Positions 53,562 through 62,375 are shown, counted from the first letter of the stretch. The stretch: DNA of 64,000 nucleotides from Mesorhizobium sp. M8A.F.Ca.ET.218.01.1.1 (GCF_004791165.1 NZ_SRUZ01000001.1:1098382-1162381), one strand, 5' to 3'. Made by a program: numbers and translations. Notes: generated by a model not told the origin, from the sequence alone.

Positions 53562-54652
53562 GACACCACCCTGAGGCGTGGCCGGCCGAATGTCTTTGCG
53601 GGGTCGTAGCGCGACAGATACGGGTCCGGCGCGACCTCGTCCTCGCGGCTGACGACTTCGAAGAAGCCATCCGCGATCCGCCCGATGATGACAGGCAGCG
53701 TCGCGTGCTGGGAATGGGCGTCGATGGCGATCGGGCCGAGGCGGGTGGAAAAGCGCCGTTCGGCGAAAGCCTTGGAGAATTCCGCCGGACCGGCCTCGGG
53801 ATCGCGCGACAGCACGTCGGCCATCACCTGCACCGAGGCATAGGCGGAGGCCTCGAAGGACGAGGCGAAGGCGGCCGGCCTTGGCGCGAAATAGGGCCCG
53901 ACCGACAGATGGCCCTTGCCGGTCTCGCCGATCGCCGGCAGCTCGCCCTCGGTGAGGTTGCAGGAGATCGCCGGGCAGTTTTGCGAACTGAAGGCGGGAT
54001 CCTCAATACCCAGGTCACGATAGGCCGCCAGGAAGGCATAGGACGAGGTGCCGATCAGATTGTTGAGGATGAAGTTCGGCCGCGTCGCCCGGATTTCGGC
54101 GATCAGCCGCGACACGTCGGTCTCGCCGATGCGCAGATAGCGCTCGCCCAAGACCTTGCCGCCGGCGTCCGCGATCAGGTCGCGCGCGACCCGGTTCATC
54201 TCCCAGCCCCAGATGTAGTTCGAACCGAGCAGAAAACCGTTGGCGCCGAAGCGCGGCACGACATGAGCCAGCAGCGGCACCAGGTGCTGGTTGGGGCAGG
54301 CGTGCATGTAGACGACATGCTCGTTGGCCTCGAAACCCTCATAGGGGCAAGCATACCAGAGCATGCCGCCGGCCTTCTCAAGCACCGGAATCGTCTCCTT
54401 GCGGCTCCAGGAGGTGACGCAGCCGACGACATGACGGGCGCTGCTGGTTTTGAAAATATCCTCGCACAGCGTCGCGTAGCGATCGGCATTGCTTTGCGGA
54501 TCGCGCTCGACCGGCACCAGCTCGATGCCTGAACTCCTGTCGGCGTTGATGTCGGCGATGGCGCGCATGGCGCCCATGCGACACGCGTCGGAAACGAGCT
54601 GATAACTGCCCGAGCGGGAATAGAGGATGCCGATTTCGATGCGCCGTTTCAA
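53558..54652 (-). CDS. AmiC-like amide-sensing binding protein
   Basis: This is about 364 aa in the periplasmic-binding-protein type I fold without a signal peptide (Peripla_BP_5, AmiC/UrtA-like). The N-terminus RRIEIGILYSRSGSYQLVSDACRMGAM and CVTSWSRKETIPVLEK, PYEGFE, GSNYIWGWEMNR are AmiC-type. AmiC binds amides in the cytoplasm and releases AmiR. The start is uncertain: TTG 54652 (GGGGTCC upstream) gives the normal family N-terminus, while ATG 54715 would add 21 residues across a likely leader hairpin. It is the first gene of the amide transporter-amidase operon. Confidence 0.85.
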   Translation of the reverse strand: MKRRIEIGILYSRSGSYQLVSDACRMGAMRAIADINADRSSGIELVPVERDPQSNADRYATLCEDIFKTSSARHVVGCVTSWSRKETIPVLEKAGGMLWYACPYEGFEANEHVVYMHACPNQHLVPLLAHVVPRFGANGFLLGSNYIWGWEMNRVARDLIADAGGKVLGERYLRIGETDVSRLIAEIRATRPNFILNNLIGTSSYAFLAAYRDLGIEDPAFSSQNCPAISCNLTEGELPAIGETGKGHLSVGPYFAPRPAAFASSFEASAYASVQVMADVLSRDPEAGPAEFSKAFAERRFSTRLGPIAIDAHSQHATLPVIIGRIADGFFEVVSREDEVAPDPYLSRYDPAKTFGRPRLRVVS

Positions 54653-54672
54653 ACAGGACCCCAGAAATGACA

Positions 54673-54706
54673 ATGCCCCGCAGCCAGCGCCGGAAAGGCG
54701 AGGCAT
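54673..54706 (-). promoter_or_regulatory. Leader hairpin before amiC, candidate attenuator/ANTAR target
   Basis: On the minus strand ATGCCTCGC pairs with GCGGGGCAT (one G.U pair), enclosing a smaller CGCC-TTTCC-GGCG stem. It lies between the predicted promoter and the amiC start, where AmiR-type antitermination would act. Weak T-rich bases follow (GTCATTTCTG). The two hexanucleotide loops expected of an ANTAR target were not clearly found. Confidence 0.35.
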
Positions 54707-54752
54707 ACGAGGCATGTTTGCCGCCCGGCGATCAGAGCCGGTATTTAGCCTT

Positions 54753-54780
54753 AGCGTATTCGGTCCGGCGGGTCAGTCAA
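54753..54780 (-). promoter_or_regulatory. Sigma-70-like promoter of the amiC operon
   Basis: Minus strand TTGACT (54780-54775), 16-bp spacer, TACGCT (54758-54753). It is placed about 100 bp before the preferred amiC start, leaving a leader of about 90 nt. Confidence 0.5.
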
Positions 54781-54848
54781 GCCCTCAACGCCATCCGCGT
54801 CAAACAGCGAAGGCCGGCCATCGCTATTTCCCGCGAAATCCGCTGCCG

Positions 54849-55331
54849 CTATTTGGCGGCCGGCCTGTGTTGGCGGGCATAGGCCACGCAGGCATCCACG
54901 GTGCTGACACAAAGCGCGTCGCGCCTGTTTGGCAGATTGTTGTCGCCGGCGTAGGCAACTTCGGCGACGCGGCCGCCGACCATGCGGACCTGCGTGTCGC
55001 AATAGCCGCCGGGAGCGACATTGAGGGAGCCACCGAGCGCCGGGACCGGTCCCACCGACAGGGTGGGGACGACGATGCTGAGGTTGCCGCGCTGAACGAC
55101 GCGCTTATAGGTCCAGATCTGGCCGGATCCGCCGGCATCCGCGGTGGCGGTTGGAAACCCCGCGCACATACGAACGTCGGCTTCGCTGAGGCCTATCATC
55201 TCCTTGCGAGCCGCCGCCGCCGTGGGATCAACCTTGGCGATGCGCGACGTGTCGTCGGGAACGACGCAGGAAGACTGGACGGCGACGATGAGACCAGAAA
55301 GGGCAAGCTTTCGAATAGAGGAAAATGTCAT
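54849..55331 (-). CDS. Hypothetical lipoprotein, 160 aa
   Basis: The signal peptide is followed by a lipobox-like AVQSSC at residues 17-22. Then come a helical stretch with MIGLSEADVRMCAGFPT, resembling the BamE/SmpA-type start (glycine, leucine, acidic residues), IWTYKR and a beta-rich remainder with four cysteines (in RMCAGF, YCDTQ, ALCVS and DACVAY). It is an envelope protein of unknown function. It is transcribed on the minus strand upstream of the amiC unit but is separated from it by that unit's promoter. Confidence 0.7.
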   Translation of the reverse strand: MTFSSIRKLALSGLIVAVQSSCVVPDDTSRIAKVDPTAAAARKEMIGLSEADVRMCAGFPTATADAGGSGQIWTYKRVVQRGNLSIVVPTLSVGPVPALGGSLNVAPGGYCDTQVRMVGGRVAEVAYAGDNNLPNRRDALCVSTVDACVAYARQHRPAAK

Positions 55332-55480
55332 ACCGATTGTTGAGATCGCGTGGCGCCCCGGCCGCTCTCCCTACCTAGGCATGCAGGCCGCCGGATCAAC
55401 CCGCGCACCTTCACGAAAAGGTGGCCGTGGCTGCATCGGGGAAGAATGCTGGCTTCAGGCACAATCAATCAGCGTAAGGA

Positions 55481-56350
55481 TCACTGACCCCGCAATTGCC
55501 TCCGCCGCCACGCGGCCGGCGCCTCGCCGGTACGCTCGCGGAAGAAGCGGGAGAAATAGGCCGGATCGTCGAAGCCGATTTCGTAGGCGATGTCCTCGAC
55601 CGTGCGAACGGTGAACAGCAGCAGCCGCTTGGCTTCCAGCAACCGGCGCTCGCCGACCACCCGCTTGACGCCGCTGCCCAGCACCGCGTGGGCGGCCTTG
55701 TCGAGCAAATGCGGCGTCGTGGCGAGGGCCTCGACGTAGCGGTCGACCGGCCAGTTGTCGCGGAAATGCGCATCGACAAGCCTCCGCAGCCCCCGCGCCA
55801 GTGAAGTGTCGGAAGAGCCCCGGGCATCCGTCGCCTCAGGAGCGAGCCTCCCGATATGGGAGAGCGCGACAGCGATCAGCGCCGGCAGCACCTTGTCGCT
55901 GCCGCCCTGCGCCTCGGCGTATTCGGCGGCGATCATGTCCAGCACCGTTGCCAGCCTTTGCCATGCGGCGTGCTGGGGCAGGGCGTCGGTGAAGACCGGC
56001 CGGTCGAGCGGCAGCAGGCTGTGGCCAGCAAGCGTGGCGAGCGCATCGTCGGCGACCGAGACGACGATGGCGTCGGTACCTGGCCCGATCGAAAAACCAT
56101 GCACGATAGTGCTTGGCACGAAGCTGACGGCCGGCGCCGAAAAGTCCCAGGAGCGATCCTCGATGCGGTAGGTGCCGGAACCGCCGGTCCAGTAGGTGAT
56201 CTGGCCCATCTGCGGGTGCTTGTGCGCGGCAACCTGGCCAAGGTGAATGTTGCTGCGGGCAAGCACCGTCTCGACATGCAGGAAGCCAACATCGAGCGGC
56301 CGCACCGGTTCGCCATAGACGAAGAAATCGGGAATGGAATTCTGGCTCAT
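55481..56350 (-). CDS. hpaA: AraC-family activator of 4-hydroxyphenylacetate catabolism (HpaA type)
   Basis: This 289-aa AraC/XylS regulator has an N-terminal cupin sensor (about 25-115, with VAAHKHPQMGQITYWTGGSGTYRI) and a C-terminal double HTH (about 190-289, ending AKRLLLFTVRTVEDIAYEIGFDDPAYFSRFFRERTGEAPAAWRR). It is divergent from hpaB with a 93-bp gap, as expected for the activator of the hpaBC monooxygenase genes. ATG 56350 gives the typical length; the frame is open further upstream into hpaB, which is not meaningful. Confidence 0.85.
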   Translation of the reverse strand: MSQNSIPDFFVYGEPVRPLDVGFLHVETVLARSNIHLGQVAAHKHPQMGQITYWTGGSGTYRIEDRSWDFSAPAVSFVPSTIVHGFSIGPGTDAIVVSVADDALATLAGHSLLPLDRPVFTDALPQHAAWQRLATVLDMIAAEYAEAQGGSDKVLPALIAVALSHIGRLAPEATDARGSSDTSLARGLRRLVDAHFRDNWPVDRYVEALATTPHLLDKAAHAVLGSGVKRVVGERRLLEAKRLLLFTVRTVEDIAYEIGFDDPAYFSRFFRERTGEAPAAWRRRQLRGQ

Positions 56351-56443
56351 GGCGCCGGAAAAAGTCCAATCGGTTTTGCTGTTCCGTCCATACCCGATCG
56401 CCAGCGGAGGCGCTAGGGTTGCGGTACAAAGTGGAGGAGCATC

Positions 56444-57988
56444 ATGCGGTCGGAAGAGTTTCGCGCGGACAAAGCACGCCCGTTCACCGGGGTGGAATAT
56501 CTGGAGAGCCTGCGCGATGGGCGCGAGGTCTATATCAATGGCGAGCGCATAGCAGACGTCACCACCCATCCGGCGATGCGCAATTCGGCGCGGTCCCTGG
56601 CGCGGCTCTACGATGCGCTGAATGACCCCAAGCGGCGAGAGACGCTGACCTCTGCGACCGACACCGGGTCGGGCGGCTACACCCACAAATATTTCCGCGT
56701 CGCGAAATCCTCCGGCGAACTCGCGGCCCAGCAGACGGCGATCGCCGAGTGGTCACGCATGTCCTATGGCTGGATGGGGCGCACGCCCGACTACAAGGCG
56801 GCGCTGATGAACACGCTCGGCGCCAATGCCGACTGGTACGGACCGTTCAAGGACAATGCGCTCGCCTGGCACAGCAGAGCCCAGGAAGCCGTGCTGTTCA
56901 TGAATCACGCGATCGTCAACCCGCCGATCGACCGCCACAAACCGGCCGAACAGGTGAAGGACGTCTTCGTCCACATCACTGGGGAAACTGATGCCGGCAT
57001 CTATGTTTCCGGCGCCAAGGTGGTGGCGACGTCCTCAGCGCTGACGCACTACAATTTCCTGGCGCAGGGCTCGGCGACGGTGACCGAGGATCCGTCGCTG
57101 TCGGTGATGTTCATCGTGCCGATGAACGCGCCGGGGATAAAGATGTTCTGCCGCGTCTCCTATGAGCAGACGGCCAACACGGTCGGCGCGCCCTTCGACT
57201 ATCCCTTGTCGTCGCGCTTCGACGAGAACGACGCCATCCTCGTGCTCGACAATGTCTTCATCCCCTGGGAGGACGTGCTGGTGCTGCGCGACGCGCAAAA
57301 GATCCTGTCGTTCCACCCGGCATCCGGCTTCATGCACGGTTACTGCTTCCAGGGCTGCACCCGTTTTGCCGTGAAGCTCGACTTCCTCGCCGGCCTGCTG
57401 GCCAAGGCGCTGCGCGCCACCGGCGGCGACGCGTTTCGCGGCAACCAGGCAGCGCTTGGCGAGGTCATTGCGCTGCGCCACATGTTCTGGAGTTTCTCCA
57501 ATGCCATGGCCCACAACCCGATCCCGTGGGCGAACGGCGCGGTGCTGCCCAATCTCGATGCCGCGCTGGCTTACCGCACCTTCATGTCGGAGGCCTATCC
57601 GCGTGTCATCGACACGGTGCGCCGTGTGATCGCATCCGGCCTGATCTATTTGCCGTCGTCGGTGCGCGATTTCAACAATCCCGAGATCGACAAATATCTG
57701 GCGCAATATGTGCGCGGCTCCAACGACATGGGCCACATCGAGCGCATCAAGATCATGAAGCTGTTGTGGGACGCGACCGGCACCGAGTTCGGCGGCCGCC
57801 ACGCGCTCTACGAGCTCAACTATGCCGGCGCCCCGGAAGAGGTGCGCCTGCAGGTTCTGAAAGGCGCCGAGCGCGGCGGCCGGCTGAAGGCGATGGAGGA
57901 ACTCGTCGACACCTGCATGGCCGACTATGACGAGCATGGCTGGACGGGCGACACCTGGTTGCCGCCACTCACTCCAACGGCGGGATGA
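56444..57988 (+). CDS. hpaB: 4-hydroxyphenylacetate 3-monooxygenase, oxygenase component HpaB
   Basis: This 514-aa FADH2-dependent hydroxylase converts 4-hydroxyphenylacetate to homoprotocatechuate. Family features are TGVEYLESLRDGREVYINGERI at the start, HAIVNPPIDRHKP, VYVSGAKVVATSSALTH-like YVSGAKVVATSSAL, NVFIPWEDVLVLRD and the flavin region VRGSNDMGHIERIKIMKLLWDATGTEFGGRHALYELNYAG. A good GGAGGAGC precedes ATG 56444. It overlaps the reductase gene by four bases. Confidence 0.95.
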   Translation: MRSEEFRADKARPFTGVEYLESLRDGREVYINGERIADVTTHPAMRNSARSLARLYDALNDPKRRETLTSATDTGSGGYTHKYFRVAKSSGELAAQQTAIAEWSRMSYGWMGRTPDYKAALMNTLGANADWYGPFKDNALAWHSRAQEAVLFMNHAIVNPPIDRHKPAEQVKDVFVHITGETDAGIYVSGAKVVATSSALTHYNFLAQGSATVTEDPSLSVMFIVPMNAPGIKMFCRVSYEQTANTVGAPFDYPLSSRFDENDAILVLDNVFIPWEDVLVLRDAQKILSFHPASGFMHGYCFQGCTRFAVKLDFLAGLLAKALRATGGDAFRGNQAALGEVIALRHMFWSFSNAMAHNPIPWANGAVLPNLDAALAYRTFMSEAYPRVIDTVRRVIASGLIYLPSSVRDFNNPEIDKYLAQYVRGSNDMGHIERIKIMKLLWDATGTEFGGRHALYELNYAGAPEEVRLQVLKGAERGGRLKAMEELVDTCMADYDEHGWTGDTWLPPLTPTAG

Positions 57989-58503
57989 AGCCTATGGCCG
58001 CGCAGATTTCGAAAGCCGATTTCCGCGACGCCATGGCAAGGGTCTGCGCGCCGGTCAACATCATCACCACCGACGGGCCGGCCGGACGCGGCGGCTTCAC
58101 CGCCACGGCCATGTGCACCGTCTCCGACGAGCCGCCGACGCTGCTTGTGTGCATGAACGGACGGTCGACGCAGGCCGCCATGTTCCTCGCCAACCGGCGC
58201 TTCTGCGTCAACGTGCTGACGCATGACCACATGCATCTGGCAGGAAAGTTTGCCGGCGCGACCAGGGACATGGAAGCCCGCTACTCGTCGGCGCGCTGGC
58301 AGACCCTGGCCTCGGGCACGCCGGCACTGTCGGACGCCATCGTCAATTTCGACTGCGAGATCGAGACGGTGCATATCGTCGGCACGCACAATGTCATGAT
58401 CGGCCGCGTCACCGACGTCAGGCACGGCAGCGGCGGCTCGGCGCTGCTCTACGTCGACCGGAATTATACGCAGCCGACGCGGCTGGGCAGTTTTGGCGGG
58501 TGA
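57985..58503 (+). CDS. hpaC: Flavin reductase component HpaC
   Basis: This 172-aa flavin reductase (Flavin_Reduct domain, FMN-binding split barrel) provides reduced flavin for HpaB. Typical are FRDAMARVCAPVNIITTDGPAGRGGFTATAMCTVSDEPPTLLVCMN and RRFCVNVLTHDH; the end YVDRNYTQP is family-like. The ATG overlaps the hpaB stop (ATGA); a second ATG three codons on is possible. The palindromic repeat region follows. Confidence 0.93.
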   Translation: MKPMAAQISKADFRDAMARVCAPVNIITTDGPAGRGGFTATAMCTVSDEPPTLLVCMNGRSTQAAMFLANRRFCVNVLTHDHMHLAGKFAGATRDMEARYSSARWQTLASGTPALSDAIVNFDCEIETVHIVGTHNVMIGRVTDVRHGSGGSALLYVDRNYTQPTRLGSFGG

Positions 58504-58561
58504 GGCGAGGCCTTGGGAGCGCGGTACAGGCATTGGAGATCGGCCGCCGCCCTCTCAACCT

Positions 58562-58742
58562 CGTCATCCCTGGGCGGAGCAGCCGCGAAGCGGCGTCGCG
58601 GAGACCCTGGGATCCATTCCGTGACATTAGACGACGAGTGCAGCGGTGCAGAATCTGCACCGTGGGGGCGCTCAGGAGTCCCGGCATGGATCCTAGGGTC
58701 TGCGCGACGGAGCTTCGCTCCTGCTTCGCCCTAGGATGACGA
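58562..58742. repeat. CGTCATCC-type inverted-arm repeat between hpaC and hpaR
   Basis: The left arm (58562-58620, CGTCATCCCTGGGCGGAGCA..GACCCTGGGATCCATTCC) and the right arm (58683-58742, reverse complement of a close relative) are each about 60 bp. At the centre, CGGTGCAGA-A-TCTGCACCG (58644-58662) is a perfect dyad. It fills most of the 323-bp gap between the two convergent genes; no gene is seen there. Confidence 0.8.
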
Positions 58743-58826
58743 CACGATGGATGTCGCGGCTAATCGCGAAGGCGTGTTGCTGTCCTGGCGGCGATCATGC
58801 GAGCCGCCGCGACGAACCGAAAAGCC

Positions 58827-59255
58827 TCAGCTCTCGCCGTCGATCAGGCTTTCCAGCAAATCAAGCAGCTGCTCCAGCCTTTCCTGGCCGAAGCGCTTTT
58901 CGATGTCGTCGTAGATGATACGGCGCTCGGGCGAGAGCGCGTCGATCAGGGCCGAGCCGGCTGGCGCGATGGTGAGTACGACGCGGCGGCCGTCGCCTTC
59001 CGCCTTGTTGCGGGTGATGAATTTCCGGCCTTCGAGCGCCTTGATGATGCGGGTCAGGCTGGGCGGCAGCACCGAGGCGCGGTCGGCAAGCTCGGTCGCC
59101 TCGACCGGGCCGGCCTCGCTCAGCACGCGCAGAACACGCCATTGCTGCTCGGTCACGTCATGCGCGGCAAGCATGGGGCGAAACCGCGCCATCACGGCTT
59201 CGCGGGCGTGAAGCAATGCCATCGGCAAGGAGCGACGAGTGTTTTCCGGCAGCAA
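58827..59255 (-). CDS. hpaR: MarR-family repressor of homoprotocatechuate degradation HpaR
   Basis: This 142-aa winged-helix MarR protein has the HpaR/HpcR features ALLHAREAVMARFRPMLAAHDVTEQQWRVLRVLSE and ADRASVLPPSLTRIIKALEGRKFITR. It should repress the hpa meta-pathway genes and release on aromatic effectors. The start is uncertain: TTG 59255 (LLPENTRRSLPM..) matches the usual N-terminus, while the open frame goes up to 59387 and ATG 59222 lacks a ribosome-binding site. It is divergent from hpaF across a palindromic operator. Confidence 0.87.
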   Translation of the reverse strand: MLPENTRRSLPMALLHAREAVMARFRPMLAAHDVTEQQWRVLRVLSEAGPVEATELADRASVLPPSLTRIIKALEGRKFITRNKAEGDGRRVVLTIAPAGSALIDALSPERRIIYDDIEKRFGQERLEQLLDLLESLIDGES

Positions 59256-59387
59256 GAAGCAGCGCCCCCAATAAATTCGGTGGTCGGCGAGTTTTGACGC
59301 CGCATGGACCAACGTCAAACCCCGACCTTCCCATCCCGTATCGTCGCCTCCAGCCCGATGCAAGACTTGACTTCGGGGGCACGTCAT

Positions 59388-59407
59388 GTAATTAACGCGT
59401 TAACTAC
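59388..59407. promoter_or_regulatory. HpaR operator candidate, 20-bp palindrome
   Basis: GTAATTAACG|CGTTAACTAC is a near-perfect dyad with one mismatched pair. It lies between hpaR and hpaF, 31 bp before the hpaF start, and has the size and AT-rich centre-flanking form of MarR-family sites. Confidence 0.65.
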
Positions 59408-59437
59408 AAAATGCAAGAATCCAGGGAACGAAACGCG

Positions 59438-59824
59438 GTGCCGCACTTCTCCATCGAGTATTCAGCCAACCTCGATGCCAAGGTCGACATGAATGAATTG
59501 TGCGCGCTGGTATTGCGCACGGTGCTCGACACCGGGCTGTTCGAGACCGGCGCCGTGCGGGTGCGGGCTTTTCGCGCCGACGCCTACGCCATTGCCGATC
59601 GCCTGCCGGAAAACGCCTTTCTCGATATGTCGTTTCGCATCGGTAGCGGCCGCGGCGCCGAGGACAAGAAACGCACCGGCGAGGCCGTGTTCACCGCGGT
59701 AAGCCAATACCTGGCAACGCTGTTCGAGACCCCGCATTTCGCCTTGTCGCTGGAGATCAGGGAAATCGACCCGGTGTTGAGCTGGAAGAAGAATGCAATC
59801 CACCCGCGGCTGCGCGGCAAGTGA
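59438..59824 (+). CDS. hpaF: 5-carboxymethyl-2-hydroxymuconate isomerase HpaF
   Basis: This 128-aa tautomerase-superfamily enzyme isomerises 5-carboxymethyl-2-hydroxymuconate. The start GTG 59438 is chosen because it gives VPHFSIEYSANL (initiated as Met, then Pro): the N-terminal proline freed after Met removal is the catalytic base, so the longer frame from ATG 59411 would be inactive. AGGGA lies about ten bases upstream. FRIGSGRGAEDKKRTGEAVF is the conserved substrate part. It is the first gene of the hpaFED operon. Confidence 0.9.
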   Translation: MPHFSIEYSANLDAKVDMNELCALVLRTVLDTGLFETGAVRVRAFRADAYAIADRLPENAFLDMSFRIGSGRGAEDKKRTGEAVFTAVSQYLATLFETPHFALSLEIREIDPVLSWKKNAIHPRLRGK

Positions 59825-59836
59825 CGAAAGACCGAC

Positions 59837-61354
59837 ATGTCCGATCTCGAAGGCAATCTGAAAAAGGCGCAAGCCTACCTCGCCCGCTTCAAGCGCGATG
59901 GCGTGCTGAACCAGATCGGCGGCGAAGCGGTGCCTGCCGCCGACGGCTCGACCTTCGAGACGTTGTCGCCGGTCGATCTCAAGCCGCTGGCCAAGGTCGC
60001 GCGCGGCGGCATCGCCGACATCGACCGCGCGGCAAAAGCGGCGAAGGCGGCATTTCCGGCCTGGGCCGGCATGCCTGGCGAGGCGCGCAAGAAGCTGCTG
60101 CACAAAATAGCCGACGCGATCGAGGCGCGCGCCGAGGAGATCGCCTTCGTCGAATGCATGGACACCGGCCAGGCGCTGAAGTTCATGGCCAAGGCCGCAC
60201 TGCGCGGCGCCGAAAACTTCCGCTTCTTCGCCGACCGCGCGCCGGAAGCGCGCGATGGCGAAACGCTACGGACGCCTGGCCAGGTCAACATGACGACGCG
60301 GGTGCCGATCGGGCCGGTCGGCATCATCACGCCGTGGAACACGCCATTCATGCTGTCGACCTGGAAGATCGCGCCGGCACTGGCCGCCGGCTGCACGGTG
60401 GTTCATAAGCCGGCTGAGTTCTCCCCGCTGACGGCGCGGCTGCTGGTCGAGATCGCCGAGGAGGCCGGCCTGCCGAAGGGGGTGTGGAACCTGGTCAACG
60501 GCCTCGGCGAACATGCCGGCAAGGCGCTGACCGAGCACCCCGACATCAAGGCGATCGGTTTCGTCGGCGAAAGCCGCACCGGCTCGATGATCATGAAGCA
60601 AGGCGCCGATACGCTGAAGCGCGTGCATTTCGAACTCGGCGGCAAGAACCCGGTGATCGTCTTCGCCGATGCGGATCTGGAGCGCGCGGCGGATGCGGCG
60701 GTATTCATGATCTACTCGCTCAACGGCGAGCGCTGCACCTCCTCGTCGCGGCTGCTGGTGGAGGCCTCGGTCTATGACCGGTTCACCGATCTGGTGGCGG
60801 AGAAGGCCAAGCGCATCGAGATAGGCCATCCGCTCGACCCCAACACCGTGGTCGGGCCGCTGATCCATCCGGTGCACGAGGAGAAGGTGCTGTCCTATAT
60901 CGAGATTGGCAAATCGGAGGGCGCGGTGGTCGCCGCCGGCGGTGGGAAGTTCGCCGGTCCGGGCGGTGGCTGTTATGTCAGCCCGACATTGTTTACCGGC
61001 GCGACCAACAGGATGCGCATCGCCCAGGAAGAGATTTTCGGGCCGGTGCTGACCGCGATCGCCTTCAAGGACGAGGCGGAGGCGCTGGCATTGGCCAACG
61101 ACACGCAATATGGCCTCACCGGCTATCTCTGGACATCCGACGTGACCCGCGCCTTCCGCTTCACCGATGCGCTCGATGCCGGCATGATCTGGGTCAATTC
61201 GGAGAATGTGCGCCATCTGCCGACGCCGTTCGGCGGCGTCAAGAACTCCGGCATCGGTCGCGACGGCGGCGACCATTCCTTCGATTTCTACATGGAGACG
61301 AAGAACATCGCCTTCGCCACTTCGGCGCACGCAATCCAGAAACTCGGCGGCTGA
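59837..61354 (+). CDS. hpaE: 5-carboxymethyl-2-hydroxymuconic semialdehyde dehydrogenase HpaE
   Basis: This 505-aa NAD-dependent aldehyde dehydrogenase has PVGIITPWNTPFMLSTWKIAPALAAG (coenzyme region), FVGESRTGSMIM, the general base glutamate in FELGGKNPVIVF and the catalytic cysteine in NGERCTSSSRLLV. EEIFGPVLTAIAF follows. It oxidises the ring-cleavage product of homoprotocatechuate. It lies 12 bp after hpaF and 14 bp before hpaD. Confidence 0.96.
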   Translation: MSDLEGNLKKAQAYLARFKRDGVLNQIGGEAVPAADGSTFETLSPVDLKPLAKVARGGIADIDRAAKAAKAAFPAWAGMPGEARKKLLHKIADAIEARAEEIAFVECMDTGQALKFMAKAALRGAENFRFFADRAPEARDGETLRTPGQVNMTTRVPIGPVGIITPWNTPFMLSTWKIAPALAAGCTVVHKPAEFSPLTARLLVEIAEEAGLPKGVWNLVNGLGEHAGKALTEHPDIKAIGFVGESRTGSMIMKQGADTLKRVHFELGGKNPVIVFADADLERAADAAVFMIYSLNGERCTSSSRLLVEASVYDRFTDLVAEKAKRIEIGHPLDPNTVVGPLIHPVHEEKVLSYIEIGKSEGAVVAAGGGKFAGPGGGCYVSPTLFTGATNRMRIAQEEIFGPVLTAIAFKDEAEALALANDTQYGLTGYLWTSDVTRAFRFTDALDAGMIWVNSENVRHLPTPFGGVKNSGIGRDGGDHSFDFYMETKNIAFATSAHAIQKLGG

Positions 61355-61368
61355 CCGGAGGAAATCAG

Positions 61369-62349
61369 ATGCCCTTGCCCAAGCCCAACCTCTTCCCCGC
61401 CTTCAACATCGTGCGTCTCAGCCATGTCGAACTCGCGGTAACCGACCTTACCCGATCCCGCGCCTTCTATGTCAACACGCTCGGCCTGCAGGTCACCGAC
61501 GAGTCATCAGGCGCCATCTACCTCAGGGCCATGGAGGAGCGCGGCCATCACTGCATCGTGCTGCGCAAGGCAACGACGCCGGAAGCCCGCGACCTCGGCT
61601 TCAAGGTTTTTTCCGACGAGGACCTCGACAAGGCAGAGCACTTCTTCAGGGGCAAGGGCCTGCCGGTCGAATGGGTCGAGCGTCCCTACCAGTCGCGTAC
61701 TTTCCGCACGCGCGACCCGCATGGCATTCCGCTCGAATTCTACGCGACGATGGATCGGCTGCCGCCGATCCACCAGAAATACGCGCTCTACAAGGGCGTG
61801 AAGCCGTTGCGCATCGACCATTTCAACTGCTTCTCGCCCAATGTCGACGAGTCCGTCACCTTCTACAACGAGCTCGGTTTTCGCGTTACCGAATATACGG
61901 AAGATGCCTCGAGCGGAAAGCTGTGGGCGGCCTGGACGCATCGCAAGGGCGGCGTCCACGACATCGCCTTCACCAACGGTATCGGCCCGCGCCTGCACCA
62001 CGTCGCCTTCTGGGTGCCGACGCCGCTCAACATCATCGATCTGCTCGACCTGATGGCGACTACCGGCTACCTGCCGAACATCGAACGCGGCCCCGGCCGC
62101 CACGGCATTTCCAATGCGTTCTTCCTCTATGTCCGTGATCCCGACAATCATCGCATCGAGATCTACTGTTCGGACTACCAGACGGTCGATCCCGACCTCG
62201 AGCCGATCAAATGGGATTTGAAGGACCCGCAGCGCCAGACGTTGTGGGGCGCGCCGGCACCGAAAAGCTGGTTCGAGGAGGGCAGTGTCTTTGCGGGCGC
62301 CACAGTGCGCCAGCCGGATCTGACGGCCTCGCCGATCATCGCGCCGTGA
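61369..62349 (+). CDS. hpaD: 3,4-dihydroxyphenylacetate 2,3-dioxygenase HpaD
   Basis: This 326-aa type I extradiol (VOC-fold) ring-cleaving dioxygenase has two pairs of domains. Likely metal ligands are H151 (RIDHFNCF), H210 (RLHHVAFW) and E264 (HRIEIYCSDY), matching the two-His-one-carboxylate triad of the Brevibacterium/Arthrobacter homoprotocatechuate dioxygenases. GGAGGAAATC lies before the ATG. The product is 5-carboxymethyl-2-hydroxymuconic semialdehyde, substrate of HpaE encoded just before. Confidence 0.95.
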   Translation: MPLPKPNLFPAFNIVRLSHVELAVTDLTRSRAFYVNTLGLQVTDESSGAIYLRAMEERGHHCIVLRKATTPEARDLGFKVFSDEDLDKAEHFFRGKGLPVEWVERPYQSRTFRTRDPHGIPLEFYATMDRLPPIHQKYALYKGVKPLRIDHFNCFSPNVDESVTFYNELGFRVTEYTEDASSGKLWAAWTHRKGGVHDIAFTNGIGPRLHHVAFWVPTPLNIIDLLDLMATTGYLPNIERGPGRHGISNAFFLYVRDPDNHRIEIYCSDYQTVDPDLEPIKWDLKDPQRQTLWGAPAPKSWFEEGSVFAGATVRQPDLTASPIIAP

Positions 62350-62375
62350 AGGGCTATTGGGAGATGTCGGCGTTC

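Noticed and set aside
59411..59437. ATG 59411 as the hpaF start
   Set aside because: It would bury the catalytic N-terminal proline of this tautomerase nine residues inside the chain; the GTG at 59438 restores it.
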